NCBI RefSeq assembly: GCF_029894335.1
Contig: NZ_JARXZC010000005.1
Span: 124,001 to 188,000 of the forward strand
Origin: Kitasatospora sp. MAP5-34
GTDB taxonomy: Bacteria > Actinomycetota > Actinomycetes > Streptomycetales > Streptomycetaceae
Direction of reading: 5' to 3'
Length of the DNA: 64,000 nt
Position 1 is the stretch's first letter. Each line of letters starts with the position of its first letter. Below, piece by piece: positions 1-10,613 of this stretch. The position numbers and the translations under genes were made by a program. A model generated the notes under the pieces. The model was not told the origin of the DNA. It did not search any database and worked only from the letters and a program-made list of their open reading frames with translations.

Positions 1-441
1 GTCCGTTCGCAGAGCCAGCTGGCCAAGCTGCTCGTCGAGGACGGACTGGTGGTCACCCAGGCCACCCTTTCGCGGGACCTGGACGAGCTGGGAGCGGTGA
101 AGATCCGCAACCGGGACGGCGCGCTCATCTACGCCGTCCCGGCCGAGGGCGGCGACCGTACGCCGCGCGCGCCGATGGGGGAGTCCGCCAGCGAGGGCCG
201 GATGGCCCGGCTGGCGGGCGAGCTGATGGTGTCGGCGACGGCCTCCGGCAACCTCGTCGTGCTCCGTACGCCGCCTGGTGCGGCCCAGTTCCTGGCGTCG
301 GCGATCGACCAGGCGGAGGTGTTCGAGATCATCGGCACCATCGCGGGCGACGACACCGTCCTGCTGATCAGCCGGGACCCGTCCGGCGGCCAGGCGCTGG
401 CCGACCACCTGATGCAACTGGCCCAGGCGAAGGCCCAGTAG
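1..441 (+). CDS. argR: Arginine repressor ArgR (5' end outside window)
   Basis: Arginine-responsive repressor of arginine biosynthesis genes. The reading frame is open from base 1, so the start lies upstream; 146 residues are visible of a family length near 150-180. The rest of the winged-helix DNA-binding domain ([18 protein letters not shown]) is followed by a linker and the C-terminal oligomerisation and arginine-binding domain with the conserved [12 protein letters not shown] segment. It lies directly upstream of argG and argH. The palindrome at 493-504 before argG is a plausible target. Function assignment is secure; only the N-terminus is missing. Confidence 0.95.
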   Translation, partial: VRSQSQLAKLLVEDGLVVTQATLSRDLDELGAVKIRNRDGALIYAVPAEGGDRTPRAPMGESASEGRMARLAGELMVSATASGNLVVLRTPPGAAQFLASAIDQAEVFEIIGTIAGDDTVLLISRDPSGGQALADHLMQLAQAKAQ

Positions 442-471
442 ACCGCCGGTGAATCCGTACGCACAGTCGTT

Positions 472-504
472 TTGAGTTTCATGCGGTCTGGTGCATACTT
501 ATGC
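472..504 (+). promoter_or_regulatory. argG promoter with ARG-box-like operator
   Basis: A possible -35 (TTGAGT, 472-477) and -10 (CATACT, 494-499) are separated by 16 bp. Overlapping the -10 is GCATA-CT-TATGC (493-504), a palindrome perfect apart from its two central bases. It resembles ArgR operator half-sites of the TGCAT/ATGCA type. Position upstream of argG and next to argR supports repression by ArgR, but this is inferred from sequence alone. Confidence 0.55.
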
Positions 505-578
505 CTAACGCCGTATGGGACTGCAGTCGCAAGTCCCGTTCGAAGCCCTGTTGAAGCCCTGCTGTGAAGGAGAAAGCC

Positions 579-3276
<2,698 letters not shown>

Positions 3277-3320
3277 CGGCCCACAGCAACCACAACGGGA
3301 CGCGCACGTAACAGCTCAGA

Positions 3321-3400
3321 GCAACCACAACAGGGGCGCGGGGAACTGCGCGATCAACCATGCACTTCGTCGTGCCCTGATCGCACAGTTCCCCGCGCCT
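3321..3400. repeat. Dispersed palindromic element, copy 1
   Basis: Two arms of about 22 bases (3335-3356 and 3378-3400) pair with one mismatch. The core is GGCGCGGGGAACTGCGCGA. It starts about 45 bases after argH. Related copies occur at 31724-31830, 40530-40620 and 53757-53850, all directly downstream of genes. Such hairpins are familiar between genes in Streptomyces; a terminator-like role is possible but unproven. Confidence 0.8.
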
Positions 3401-3448
3401 CCTTGGGTACGCAGTTGCCTACGTCAAGCCTTGCTCGTTCGTAGCCAT

Positions 3449-3913
3449 ATGAACCACCGCCTCACCGAGCTGCGCCCCGCCTTCGCCCCGCTCGCAGCGG
3501 CCCTCGCTCGCCGGCACCGGCTGGACCCGCAGGACCTGGAGCAGGACGTCTGGCTCCGGGTGTTCGAACACGCGCGGGCCGAGGGCGGGCTGCCGCGCGA
3601 TCTGACCTCCTGGCTTCGCGCGCTCACCCTGCAGGAGTGCCGGCCCGTCACCCGTACGGCCCTGGAGCCGCCCGCGATCGTCCCGTCGGCCGAGGAGGAG
3701 GCGCTCGCCGCCGAGCGCCGACGTGCCGTACGGCTCGCGCTGGCCCGGCTGCCGGGCCGCTGTCCGGAGCTGCTGACCGCTCTCGCGGCCCGTCCCGACC
3801 TGACATACCGCCAGATCGCCCGGCTGCTCGGCATGCCGCAGGGCAGCATCGGGCCGACGCGTTCGCGCTGCCTGGCCTGCCTGCGCGCCCTCCTGAGTGG
3901 CCACCGGGACTGA
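3449..3913 (+). CDS. Small sigma-70-family-like regulator
   Basis: A 154-aa protein resembling a compact ECF sigma factor. An N-terminal segment (LDPQDLEQDVWLRVFEHAR) looks like region 2, and the C-terminal part (LTYRQIARLLGMPQGSIGPT) is a region-4-type helix-turn-helix that would contact a -35 element. ATG at 3449 is preferred; an in-frame TTG at 3431 is the alternative, and neither has a strong ribosome binding site. It stands alone with no visible anti-sigma partner. The target promoters cannot be deduced. Confidence 0.75.
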   Translation: MNHRLTELRPAFAPLAAALARRHRLDPQDLEQDVWLRVFEHARAEGGLPRDLTSWLRALTLQECRPVTRTALEPPAIVPSAEEEALAAERRRAVRLALARLPGRCPELLTALAARPDLTYRQIARLLGMPQGSIGPTRSRCLACLRALLSGHRD

Positions 3914-4184
3914 AGTGATCCCGAGTGACGCTCACCACCTAAGACGGCCGGAAGGTTGAGAGCAGGGGGCGTCGGGGTAGAGCGGTGGCTAACGTCCCCT
4001 TGACGGTGGCTCGACCGGCCGGATACTGAGCGTGAGCACAGGTCCGACCTCGGCGACCGCCGGGGGCGCGTGGCTGTGTCACTCCCGGTCAGGGCAGATC
4101 CCCGCCCGGGCACACCTTCGGCAGGGCACCCGGTGCGGACCCTCGAATTCGCGCACCGGGCACTAAACGATGGGGAGGCCCCGC

Positions 4185-4685
4185 ATGGGCATGAGCGTGA
4201 TCATCTCGGTGGCGAACGAGCAGGACGCGGAGCAGATCCTCAAGCTCCAGTACCTCGGCTACCAGACCGAGGCCGAACTCTACGGCGACTGGGCGATCGA
4301 ACCGCTCACCCAGACCCTGGAGAGCCTGCAAGCAGAGCTGGCCGAACGGCACGTCCTGGTGGCCAGGCTGGGCGACGAGGTGGTCGGCACCGTCCGTGGC
4401 CACGTCGACGAGGACGGCACCGCCCGGCTGTCCCGCCTGGTCGTCCACCCCCGGATGCAGCGCCACGGCCTGGGTGGCCGCCTGCTGGACGCGGTGGAGC
4501 GCCTGTTGCAGGAGGAGTACTCCGTCGGCGCCTTCGAGCTGTTCACCGGGCACCGCAGCCTCGGCAACCTGCGCCTGTACGCCCGCCACGGCTACCGCCA
4601 GGCGGCGGTCCGCGAGGTCAGCCGCCGGCTGAGCATGGTCACCCTGGAGAAGCCCGTCCACGCCCCGCTGGCCGCCACGGCCTGA
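4185..4685 (+). CDS. GNAT-family N-acetyltransferase
   Basis: Acetyl-CoA-dependent acyltransferase of unknown substrate. The 166-aa protein carries the GNAT acetyl-CoA loop VHPRMQRHGLGGRLL in the middle and a family-typical C-terminal strand (RLYARHGYRQ). ATG 4185 is favoured because GGGGAGG lies 6 bases upstream; ATG 4170 overlaps that site and ATG 4191 is also possible. A strong terminator hairpin follows 10 bases downstream, so it is probably a monocistronic unit. Confidence 0.85.
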   Translation: MGMSVIISVANEQDAEQILKLQYLGYQTEAELYGDWAIEPLTQTLESLQAELAERHVLVARLGDEVVGTVRGHVDEDGTARLSRLVVHPRMQRHGLGGRLLDAVERLLQEEYSVGAFELFTGHRSLGNLRLYARHGYRQAAVREVSRRLSMVTLEKPVHAPLAATA

Positions 4686-4695
4686 CCCGGCCGCG

Positions 4696-4725
4696 CAGCG
4701 CCCGACCCGTCCGGGTCGGGCGCTG
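4696..4725. terminator. Rho-independent-type terminator after GNAT gene
   Basis: A perfect 13-bp stem (CAGCGCCCGACCC with its complement) and a GTCC tetraloop end 40 bases after the stop codon and are followed by a T-rich stretch (4726-4737). It separates the GNAT gene from the met leader region. Confidence 0.85.
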
Positions 4726-4743
4726 TTCCGCTTTGTTGACCCT

Positions 4744-4758
4744 TACCAACCGTTGGTA
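4744..4758. promoter_or_regulatory. Perfect 15-bp palindrome upstream of the met leader
   Basis: TACCAAC-C-GTTGGTA is a perfect dyad lying just after a TTGACC hexamer (4736-4741) that could be a -35 element. It has the form of a TetR-family operator. A second, smaller dyad (CGTCCG/CGGACG, 4770-4786) follows. The bound regulator is unknown; control of the metNIQ unit downstream is an inference from position. Confidence 0.5.
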
Positions 4759-4837
4759 CGCCTACGTCGCGTCCGTATTTCGGACGCTGAGTCCTGATAA
4801 CTGGGACCGAGCCGGTACGTCTGATTTACTTGCAGGC

Positions 4838-4924
4838 ATGACTGCGACGACGACCTGCACCCCGACCGGCACCACGCCGGCAGGTGGGCTCTGCATGGGT
4901 TGTTGTCGAATGTGTCACTGCTGA
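4838..4924 (+). CDS. Cys/Met-rich leader peptide upstream of metNIQ
   Basis: A 28-codon open frame starting ATG at 4838 and ending TGA at 4924. The C-terminal part reads LCMGCCRMCHC, so six of 28 residues are Cys and three Met. There is no convincing ribosome binding site; a TTTACT hexamer ends 7 bases before the ATG, which could fit a leaderless transcript. Three small hairpins lie between it and metN. Cys-rich leader frames act as cysteine-responsive attenuators in mycobacteria, and this position before a sulfur amino-acid transporter fits the same logic. No homologue was checked. Confidence 0.65.
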   Translation: MTATTTCTPTGTTPAGGLCMGCCRMCHC

Positions 4925-4991
4925 GGGCCCTCGTCCCCTCCTCGCGCCCCGAAGCGAGCATTCCTGCCGCCTGACGCGCCGTTCCCATCGC

Positions 4992-5116
4992 TGACTCGTC
5001 GGAGTCACGCCCCCGCGCGCCCTGGCTGTGCAGCACCCAAGATCAACTTTTAAGGCACCCCTTCTCCGGCGTGCCTCCGCACGCCGCTGACCGCTTGCCG
5101 GTGCGGCGGCCGCACC
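4992..5116 (+). promoter_or_regulatory. Candidate attenuator hairpins between leader peptide and metN
   Basis: Three successive perfect stems occur: TGACTC/GAGTCA (4992-5007), GGCGTGC/GCACGCC (5068-5085) and GGTGCGG/CCGCACC (5100-5116). The last ends 31 bases before metN. No SAM-riboswitch core was recognised. The arrangement suits ribosome-dependent attenuation coupled to the leader peptide, but the pairing has not been modelled. Confidence 0.45.
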
Positions 5117-5147
5117 ACCCCCCAGCCCCCGAGCAACGGAAGCAGCT

Positions 5148-6203
5148 GTGATCACCACCAAGGACCTGACCAAGGTCTATCGCTCCCGAGGCCGCGAGGT
5201 CACCGCCCTCGCCGGAGTCGACCTGCACGTCCGCGAGGGCGAGGTCTACGGAGTCGTCGGCACCAGCGGCGCCGGTAAGAGCACCCTCATCCGCTGCGTG
5301 AACATGCTGGAGCGCCCGAGCTCCGGCAGCGTCACCGTGGACGGGATCGAACTCACCGCCCTCTCCGGCCAGGAGCACCGGGCCGGCCGCGACCTGCGGG
5401 CCGCCCGCCGCCGGATCGGCATGGTGTTCCAGCACTTCAACCTGCTCTCCTCGCGCACCGTCCAGGAGAACGTCGAACTCCCGCTGGAGATCATCGGGCT
5501 GGACCGCACCCAGCGCCGCCGCAAGGCCGCCGAACTGCTCGACCTGGTCGGCCTCGCCGACAAGGCCCGTAGCTACCCGAGCCAGCTCTCGGGCGGCCAG
5601 AAGCAGCGCGTCGGCATCGCCCGCGCGCTGGCCGGCGATCCCAAGGTGCTGCTCTCCGACGAGGCGACCTCCGCCCTCGACCCGGAGACCACCCGCTCGA
5701 TCCTCGGCCTGCTGCGCGACCTCAACCGGCAGCTCGGTCTCACCGTCCTGCTGATCACCCATGAGATGGACGTCATCAAGAGCGTCTGCGATTCCGCCGC
5801 CCTGATGCGCGGCGGCAAGGTGGTCGAGGCCGGTGCGCTGACCGACCTGCTGGCCCGCCCGGACTCGGTGCTCGCCCGCGAGCTGTTCCCGCTCGGCGAG
5901 TTCGGCGCCGGACACCCCGGGCACACCGTCCTGGAGATCACCTTCCAGGGCGACACCTCCGCCCAGCCGTTCGTCTCCCAGCTGGCCCGTACTTACCAGA
6001 TCGACATCAACATCCTGGGCGCGGCGGTCGAGACCATCGCCGGCCGGCTGGTCGGCCGGATGCGGGTCGAACTGCCCGGCTCCCACCAGGACAACGTGGT
6101 GCCGATCGGTTTCCTGCGCGAGCAGGGCCTGCAGGTCGACGTACTGAACGAGGCGGGTCTGAAGCACGCGGGCCTGAACGAGCCGAACGGAGTCGTGGCA
6201 TGA
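5148..6203 (+). CDS. metN: Methionine ABC transporter, ATP-binding subunit
   Basis: ATPase that powers methionine uptake with MetI and the lipoprotein MetQ at the cytoplasmic face. The 351-aa protein shows Walker A GTSGAGKST (residues 38-46), the ABC signature LSGGQKQR, and Walker B VLLSDEATSALDP. Beyond the ATPase core a C-terminal NIL-type domain (about residues 270-345) matches the regulatory methionine-binding domain of MetN. GTG 5148 follows a weak GGAAG. The stop overlaps the metI start (ATGA), implying translational coupling. Confidence 0.95.
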   Translation: MITTKDLTKVYRSRGREVTALAGVDLHVREGEVYGVVGTSGAGKSTLIRCVNMLERPSSGSVTVDGIELTALSGQEHRAGRDLRAARRRIGMVFQHFNLLSSRTVQENVELPLEIIGLDRTQRRRKAAELLDLVGLADKARSYPSQLSGGQKQRVGIARALAGDPKVLLSDEATSALDPETTRSILGLLRDLNRQLGLTVLLITHEMDVIKSVCDSAALMRGGKVVEAGALTDLLARPDSVLARELFPLGEFGAGHPGHTVLEITFQGDTSAQPFVSQLARTYQIDINILGAAVETIAGRLVGRMRVELPGSHQDNVVPIGFLREQGLQVDVLNEAGLKHAGLNEPNGVVA

Positions 6204-6955
6204 CCTGGGACGACATGCAGCAGCTGATGCAGCCCGCCACCCTGGAGACGCTCCAGATGGTCGGGGTCGCCACCGTCGTCACCGTGCTGATCGGGCTGCC
6301 GCTGGGACTGCTGCTGGTGCTGACCGACAAGGGCGGCGCGCTGCAGAACGTGGTGGTCAACCGGGTGCTCGGGGTGATCGTGAACGTCGGCCGCTCGCTG
6401 CCGTTCATCATCCTGATGGTCGCTCTGCAGACCTTCACCCGGGGCGTGGTGGGCACCACCCTCGGCTGGCAGGCCGCCACCGTGCCGCTCGCCATCGGCG
6501 CCATCCCGTTCTTCGCGCGGCTGGTCGAGACCTCCGTCCGCGAGGTGGACGGCGGGCTGCTGGAGGCCGTCCACGCGATGGGCGGCTCCACCTGGACCAC
6601 CGTCCGCAAGGTGCTGCTGCCCGAGTCGCTGCCCGCGCTGGTCTCCTCCGTCACCACCACCGTGATCGCCCTGATCGGCTTCTCCGCGATGGCCGGCACG
6701 GTCGGCGGCGGCGGACTCGGCACCCTCGCCGTCAACTACGGCTACCAGCGCTTCGAGACCGGCTTCATGTGGGTCATCATCGCGGAGCTGGTGGTGATCG
6801 TGATGATCATCCAGGCGATCGGTGACTTCTTCGTCCGCCGACTGAACAACCGAGGTCACTCCGGCGGCACCGTCCGCCTGCGCCGCCGCCGCTCGGCCGT
6901 GAGCACCCCCGAGGCCGTGAGCACCCCCGCCGAGGAACTCACCCCGGCCTCCTGA
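6200..6955 (+). CDS. metI: Methionine ABC transporter permease
   Basis: Integral membrane channel subunit of the MetNIQ importer. The 251-aa protein has several hydrophobic spans, beginning with VGVATVVTVLIGLPLGLLLV, and the EAA loop (LLEAVHAMGGSTWTTVRKVL) that docks on MetN. The last 30 residues form an Arg-rich then Ser/Pro/Glu tail with a repeated VSTP(A/E) motif, longer than typical. ATG 6200 overlaps the metN stop by four bases. Confidence 0.95.
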   Translation: MTWDDMQQLMQPATLETLQMVGVATVVTVLIGLPLGLLLVLTDKGGALQNVVVNRVLGVIVNVGRSLPFIILMVALQTFTRGVVGTTLGWQAATVPLAIGAIPFFARLVETSVREVDGGLLEAVHAMGGSTWTTVRKVLLPESLPALVSSVTTTVIALIGFSAMAGTVGGGGLGTLAVNYGYQRFETGFMWVIIAELVVIVMIIQAIGDFFVRRLNNRGHSGGTVRLRRRRSAVSTPEAVSTPAEELTPAS

Positions 6956-7103
6956 CCGACCCCCGGCCCCCGGCCCCCGGTCTCCTGACCCCGACCCCCG
7001 GCCTCCTGACCGCCCGACCACGCTGCCGCCCGACCGGGGCGGGCAGCGAGAACTGGCCGGCGGGCGCCAGCAACCGCCCGCTCCATGAAGAAAGGCACTT
7101 TTC

Positions 7104-7931
7104 GTGCGTAACGTCCTGAAGTTCACCAGCGTCCTCGCCACCGCAGGTCTCGCCCTGTCCGTCGCCGCCTGCTCCAGCTCCGGATCCTCGTCCGGCTCCA
7201 GCACCGACCAGGCGCTCACCGTCATCGCGAGCCCGACCCCGCACGCCCAGATCCTGGAGTACATCCAGAAGAACCTGGCCGCCAAGGCGGGCCTGAAGCT
7301 CGACGTGAAGGTCGTCACCGACTACGTGACCCCCAACACGGCCGTCCAGGACGGCTCGGCGGACGCCAACTACTTCCAGCACGTTCCGTACCTCGACGAC
7401 TTCAACAAGAAGCACGGCACCGACATCGTCTCGGTCGAGGCCGTCCACCTCGAGCCGCTCGGCCTGTACTCGAAGAAGGTCAAGGCCGTCACCGAGCTCG
7501 CGGACGGCGCCACCGTCGGCCTGCCCAACGACGCCACCAACGAGGGCCGTGCGCTCAAGCTGCTCGCCGACAACAACGTCATCACCCTGAAGCCCGGCGC
7601 CGGCACCTCCGCCACCCCGGCCGATGTGGCGAGCAACCCGAAGCACCTCAAGTGGAAGGAACTGGACGCCGCCCAGCTGCCGCGTTCCGTCGCCGACCTC
7701 GACGCCGCCGTCATCAACGGCAACTACGCGCTCGACTCCGGTCTGCACCCGGCCACCGACGCGATCCTGCTGGAGAAGGCGGCCGGCAACCCGTACGCCA
7801 ACATCCTCGCCGTCAAGAAGGGCAAGGAGAACGACCCGCGCGTCCAGAAGCTCGCCCAGCTGCTGCACTCCGACGAGGTCAAGAAGTACATCGACGACAC
7901 CTTCAAGGGCTCGGTCATCGCGGCCTACTGA
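7104..7931 (+). CDS. metQ: Methionine-binding lipoprotein
   Basis: Extracytoplasmic substrate-binding lipoprotein (NlpA family) delivering methionine to MetNI. A lipoprotein signal peptide ends in the lipobox LSVAAC with Cys23 as lipidation site, followed by a Ser/Gly linker. The mature part carries NlpA-family segments such as NYFQHVPYLDDFNKKHGTDI. The 275-aa length is usual. GTG 7104 lies 148 bases after metI across a C-rich low-complexity spacer; a strong terminator follows the gene. Confidence 0.95.
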   Translation: MRNVLKFTSVLATAGLALSVAACSSSGSSSGSSTDQALTVIASPTPHAQILEYIQKNLAAKAGLKLDVKVVTDYVTPNTAVQDGSADANYFQHVPYLDDFNKKHGTDIVSVEAVHLEPLGLYSKKVKAVTELADGATVGLPNDATNEGRALKLLADNNVITLKPGAGTSATPADVASNPKHLKWKELDAAQLPRSVADLDAAVINGNYALDSGLHPATDAILLEKAAGNPYANILAVKKGKENDPRVQKLAQLLHSDEVKKYIDDTFKGSVIAAY

Positions 7932-7954
7932 GGCCGGCCGCTCTGAACCCGTAT

Positions 7955-7985
7955 CCGGGCCCCGCCGTGCCACGGCGGGGCCCGG
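7955..7985. terminator. Terminator after metQ
   Basis: A GC-only stem of about 14 bp centred at 7970 (left arm CCGGGCCCCGCCGT) lies 23 bases after the metQ stop. It closes the metNIQ unit. Confidence 0.8.
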
Positions 7986-8119
7986 TAGCGCCATGTCCGG
8001 GTGTGCGCGGCACGGCGGACGGACATCTGACGTGCCGTCGTACTCTTTGCCGGTACCCTGACACGTCCGAGAACGGGTGGGGCGTACGGTGTGTCCACGA
8101 CCCGGCGAGGAGAGACGGC

Positions 8120-8749
8120 ATGCCAGCGAGCTTCCCCGAGACCGCCATCAGCACCGAGAGACTGCTGCTGCGACCCCTTGAGGACGACGACGCCCCCAGT
8201 CTGGTCGCCATGATGGCCGACGAGCTGGTGCACACCTGGACGGCGATCCCGCAGCCCTTCACCGAGGCGCACGCCCTCGAATGGGCCCGGGCCCTCGCCC
8301 CCGCCCGCCGGGCGCAGGGGCGCGGAATCGTTTTCGCCGTCACCGAGCACCTCACGCAGCGGGTGGTCGGCGTGGTCGAGCTGCGCGGCACCGACTGGCG
8401 GCTGCTCTCCACCGAGGTCAGCTTCATCACCGCCCCCTGGGCCCGCGGCGAGGGCTACGCGCCCGAGGCCGTCCTCGGCGTCGCCCAGTGGCTGTTCGAG
8501 GACCGGGGCTTCCTCCGGCTGGAGATGCGCACGGCCGCCGGCAACACCGCCGGCCAGCAGGTCGCTCAGAAGGTCGGCTCGATCAGCGAGGGCGTGCTGC
8601 GCAGCGCCTGGATAGTGCGCGGTGGCGAGTGGGGCCCGGCGGAGCTGGAGAGCCGCAGCGACCTGCTGCTCTGGAGCCTGCTCCCCGAGGACCTCGAAAT
8701 CCCGCAGGACGACGGCTGGGCCGAGCAGCACTACGTCCTGCACGACTGA
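8120..8749 (+). CDS. GNAT-family acetyltransferase (RimJ/RimL-like)
   Basis: A 209-aa N-acetyltransferase. The opening ISTERLLLRPLEDDDAPSL is typical of the RimJ/RimL branch that acetylates protein N-termini or small molecules. The acetyl-CoA-binding region appears as ARGEGYAPEAVLGVAQWLF, followed by GFLRLEMRTAAGNTAGQQVA. ATG 8120 has GGCGAGGAG about 8 bases upstream. The substrate is unknown. It is a single gene between the met and cobalamin genes. Confidence 0.85.
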   Translation: MPASFPETAISTERLLLRPLEDDDAPSLVAMMADELVHTWTAIPQPFTEAHALEWARALAPARRAQGRGIVFAVTEHLTQRVVGVVELRGTDWRLLSTEVSFITAPWARGEGYAPEAVLGVAQWLFEDRGFLRLEMRTAAGNTAGQQVAQKVGSISEGVLRSAWIVRGGEWGPAELESRSDLLLWSLLPEDLEIPQDDGWAEQHYVLHD

Positions 8750-8881
8750 GTGCGCCCTCCGACCGGGGTGCGACGGGCGGCCGACCGCACCGGGTAGCCT
8801 CTGCTCCTGGACGGGCCGAGGAATGGTCCGGACCTGTCGTGGGGTTCCGTGGGGTGCAGAGCCGAGGGAGAACAGCCGCAG

Positions 8882-10129
8882 ATGGCTGACCGGATCACGG
8901 TTATCGGGTGGGACGGTACGCCGTTGACCGAGGCGGCCAGCTCAGCGCTGGCAGGAGCCACCCTGGTGGCGGGAGCGCCGTACCAACTGGCGGCCCTGCC
9001 CGTCCCGCCGGGCGCCGAGCGGATCGCGCTGGGCAACATCCAGCTGGCGGCCCGTCGGATCGCCGAGCAGCGCGGCGCGGCCGTCGTGGTGGCCGAGGGG
9101 GACCCGGGGTTCTTCGGCGTCGTCCGGACGCTGCGCCGGCCCGAGTACGGGCTCGAACTCGAAGTGCTGCCCGCCGTCTCCTCGGTGGCCGCCGCCTTCG
9201 CCCGGGCCGGGATGCCCTGGGAGGACGCCCAGGTGGTCAGCACGCACGGCGGCCGGCTGCGCCGCGCCGCCAACGTCTGCCGCGCCTACCCGAAGGTCGC
9301 CGTGCTCACCAGCGCCGACGCCGGCCCGAGCGAGCTGGCGCTGATGCTGCGCGGAGTCCACCGCACCTTCGTGGTCTGCGAGGCGCTCGGCACCCCGGAG
9401 GAGGACGTCACCGTCCTGACCTCCGAGCGGGTGCCGGACCGGGTCTGGCGGGACCCGGCGGTCGTCCTGGTGATCGGCGGCGGCAGTTCGAGCCATGTCG
9501 CGGGCGAGGCGGCGGGCTGGCTGGCCGGACGGCCCATCGGTTTCCCCGGCACCGACCGGGGGTGGGCGCTGCCGGACGAGGCGTACGCGGGCGCGGAGCG
9601 CGGCGCGCCGACGGCGGAGAGCGCTCCGCACGCGCTGCCCGCGCACGTCCGTGCGCTGGCGGTGGCCCGGCTCGGGCCGGTGCCCGGGGACCTGGTCTGG
9701 GCGGTCGGCGCGGGCACCGGCGCGCTGGCGGTCGAGACGGCCAGGTTCGGCGCGGCCGTGGTCGCGGTCGAGGCGGACCGCTCGGCCTGCGCGCAGATCG
9801 CGGTGAACGCCCGCCGGTACGGCGTCGAGGTGGAGCCCGTCCACGGCGTCGGCCCCGAGGTGCTGGGTGGCCTGCCCGAACCTGACGCGGTCGTGGTGGA
9901 GTCCGGCGGCGCCGAGGTGGTGCGCGCCGTCCTGGCCCGCCGCCCCGAGCGGCTGGTCGCCGTGGCCCACACCCTCGCCGAGGCGGAGGAGATCCGCGAG
10001 GCCATCGCCGGAGCCGGCTACCGGGTGGACGGCACGCTGCTCCAGTCGACACCGCTGATGTCCGGCGCCGGGCTCTCGTTCGGACCGGGGGAGCAGACCC
10101 TCGTGCTCTGGGGCGAGCAGGGCTCCTGA
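8882..10129 (+). CDS. cobL: Precorrin-6Y C5,15-methyltransferase (decarboxylating), CbiE-CbiT fusion
   Basis: Bifunctional enzyme of corrin-ring synthesis. It methylates C5 and C15 of the precorrin ring and removes the acetate side chain at C12, using SAM. The N-terminal half (residues 1-200, GDPGFFGVVRTL) is a CbiE-type tetrapyrrole methylase. The C-terminal half contains the CbiT Rossmann motif VWAVGAGTGALAVETA. It is 415 aa, normal for the CobL fusion. ATG 8882 is chosen over an in-frame GTG at 8849 because GAGGGAGA precedes it. Further cobalamin genes follow. Confidence 0.93.
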   Translation: MADRITVIGWDGTPLTEAASSALAGATLVAGAPYQLAALPVPPGAERIALGNIQLAARRIAEQRGAAVVVAEGDPGFFGVVRTLRRPEYGLELEVLPAVSSVAAAFARAGMPWEDAQVVSTHGGRLRRAANVCRAYPKVAVLTSADAGPSELALMLRGVHRTFVVCEALGTPEEDVTVLTSERVPDRVWRDPAVVLVIGGGSSSHVAGEAAGWLAGRPIGFPGTDRGWALPDEAYAGAERGAPTAESAPHALPAHVRALAVARLGPVPGDLVWAVGAGTGALAVETARFGAAVVAVEADRSACAQIAVNARRYGVEVEPVHGVGPEVLGGLPEPDAVVVESGGAEVVRAVLARRPERLVAVAHTLAEAEEIREAIAGAGYRVDGTLLQSTPLMSGAGLSFGPGEQTLVLWGEQGS

Positions 10130-10613
10130 CGGTTCGTACCCAATCCGAGGGGTGGGCGTCTCGCCGGCCTCCGGTGATCCCCGTCCCATCCGGACACCGA
10201 TTCGAGAGGGTGTCGGTGCTGGCCGGTAGGGTGGCGTCCTGGTTGCGCTCGGCGAGCTGTGGACCGTGCCCCATCCGGTACGTTTACCACCTTTTGACGT
10301 GGCGCAACCCACACCGATTCGGAGTGCGGGCATTCGACGCGACCCGGGTCGGCCCGGAAGAATGCCGTAGGGTCCGGTGCGGTCGTGCCGGTTGCCCCGG
10401 GTGGTCGTTGTTTCTGATGGTGTGCCACCCCGGTGGGTGGCACCGGCCGGGGTGGCGCAGTGCGCCGGTGGGGATGGCTGCCGCGCGTGCGCGCGGCGGA
10501 CGCCAGTAGGTGGACGGACGGGCCGGAGCACGGTCCGCCCCGAGCGGAGTTGGGCGCTGCGGTCGGTGATCGCGTCGCCAAGGGCGCGTAAGCGGCCTGG
10601 AAGGAGCTTTGAC
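10130..10613. other. Long intergenic region before the BluB-CobT gene
   Basis: About 480 bases without a convincing gene. A 10-bp stem (GCCACCCCGG, 10424-10433, with its complement 10447-10456) is the clearest structure. Although it precedes a cobalamin gene, the conserved B12-riboswitch core was not recognised. A strong AAGGAG (10601-10606) serves the downstream gene. Confidence 0.5.

Noticed and set aside
4925-5147. SAM riboswitch before metN
   Set aside because: No SAM-I or SAM-II core pattern was recognised; the region is better explained by a leader peptide with short hairpins.
10174-10509. Possible 111-codon gene upstream of BluB-CobT
   Set aside because: No ribosome binding site, unusual composition and no recognisable domain.
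10130-10613. Cobalamin riboswitch before the BluB-CobT gene
   Set aside because: The conserved B12-box-like core was not found; only a simple 10-bp stem is visible.
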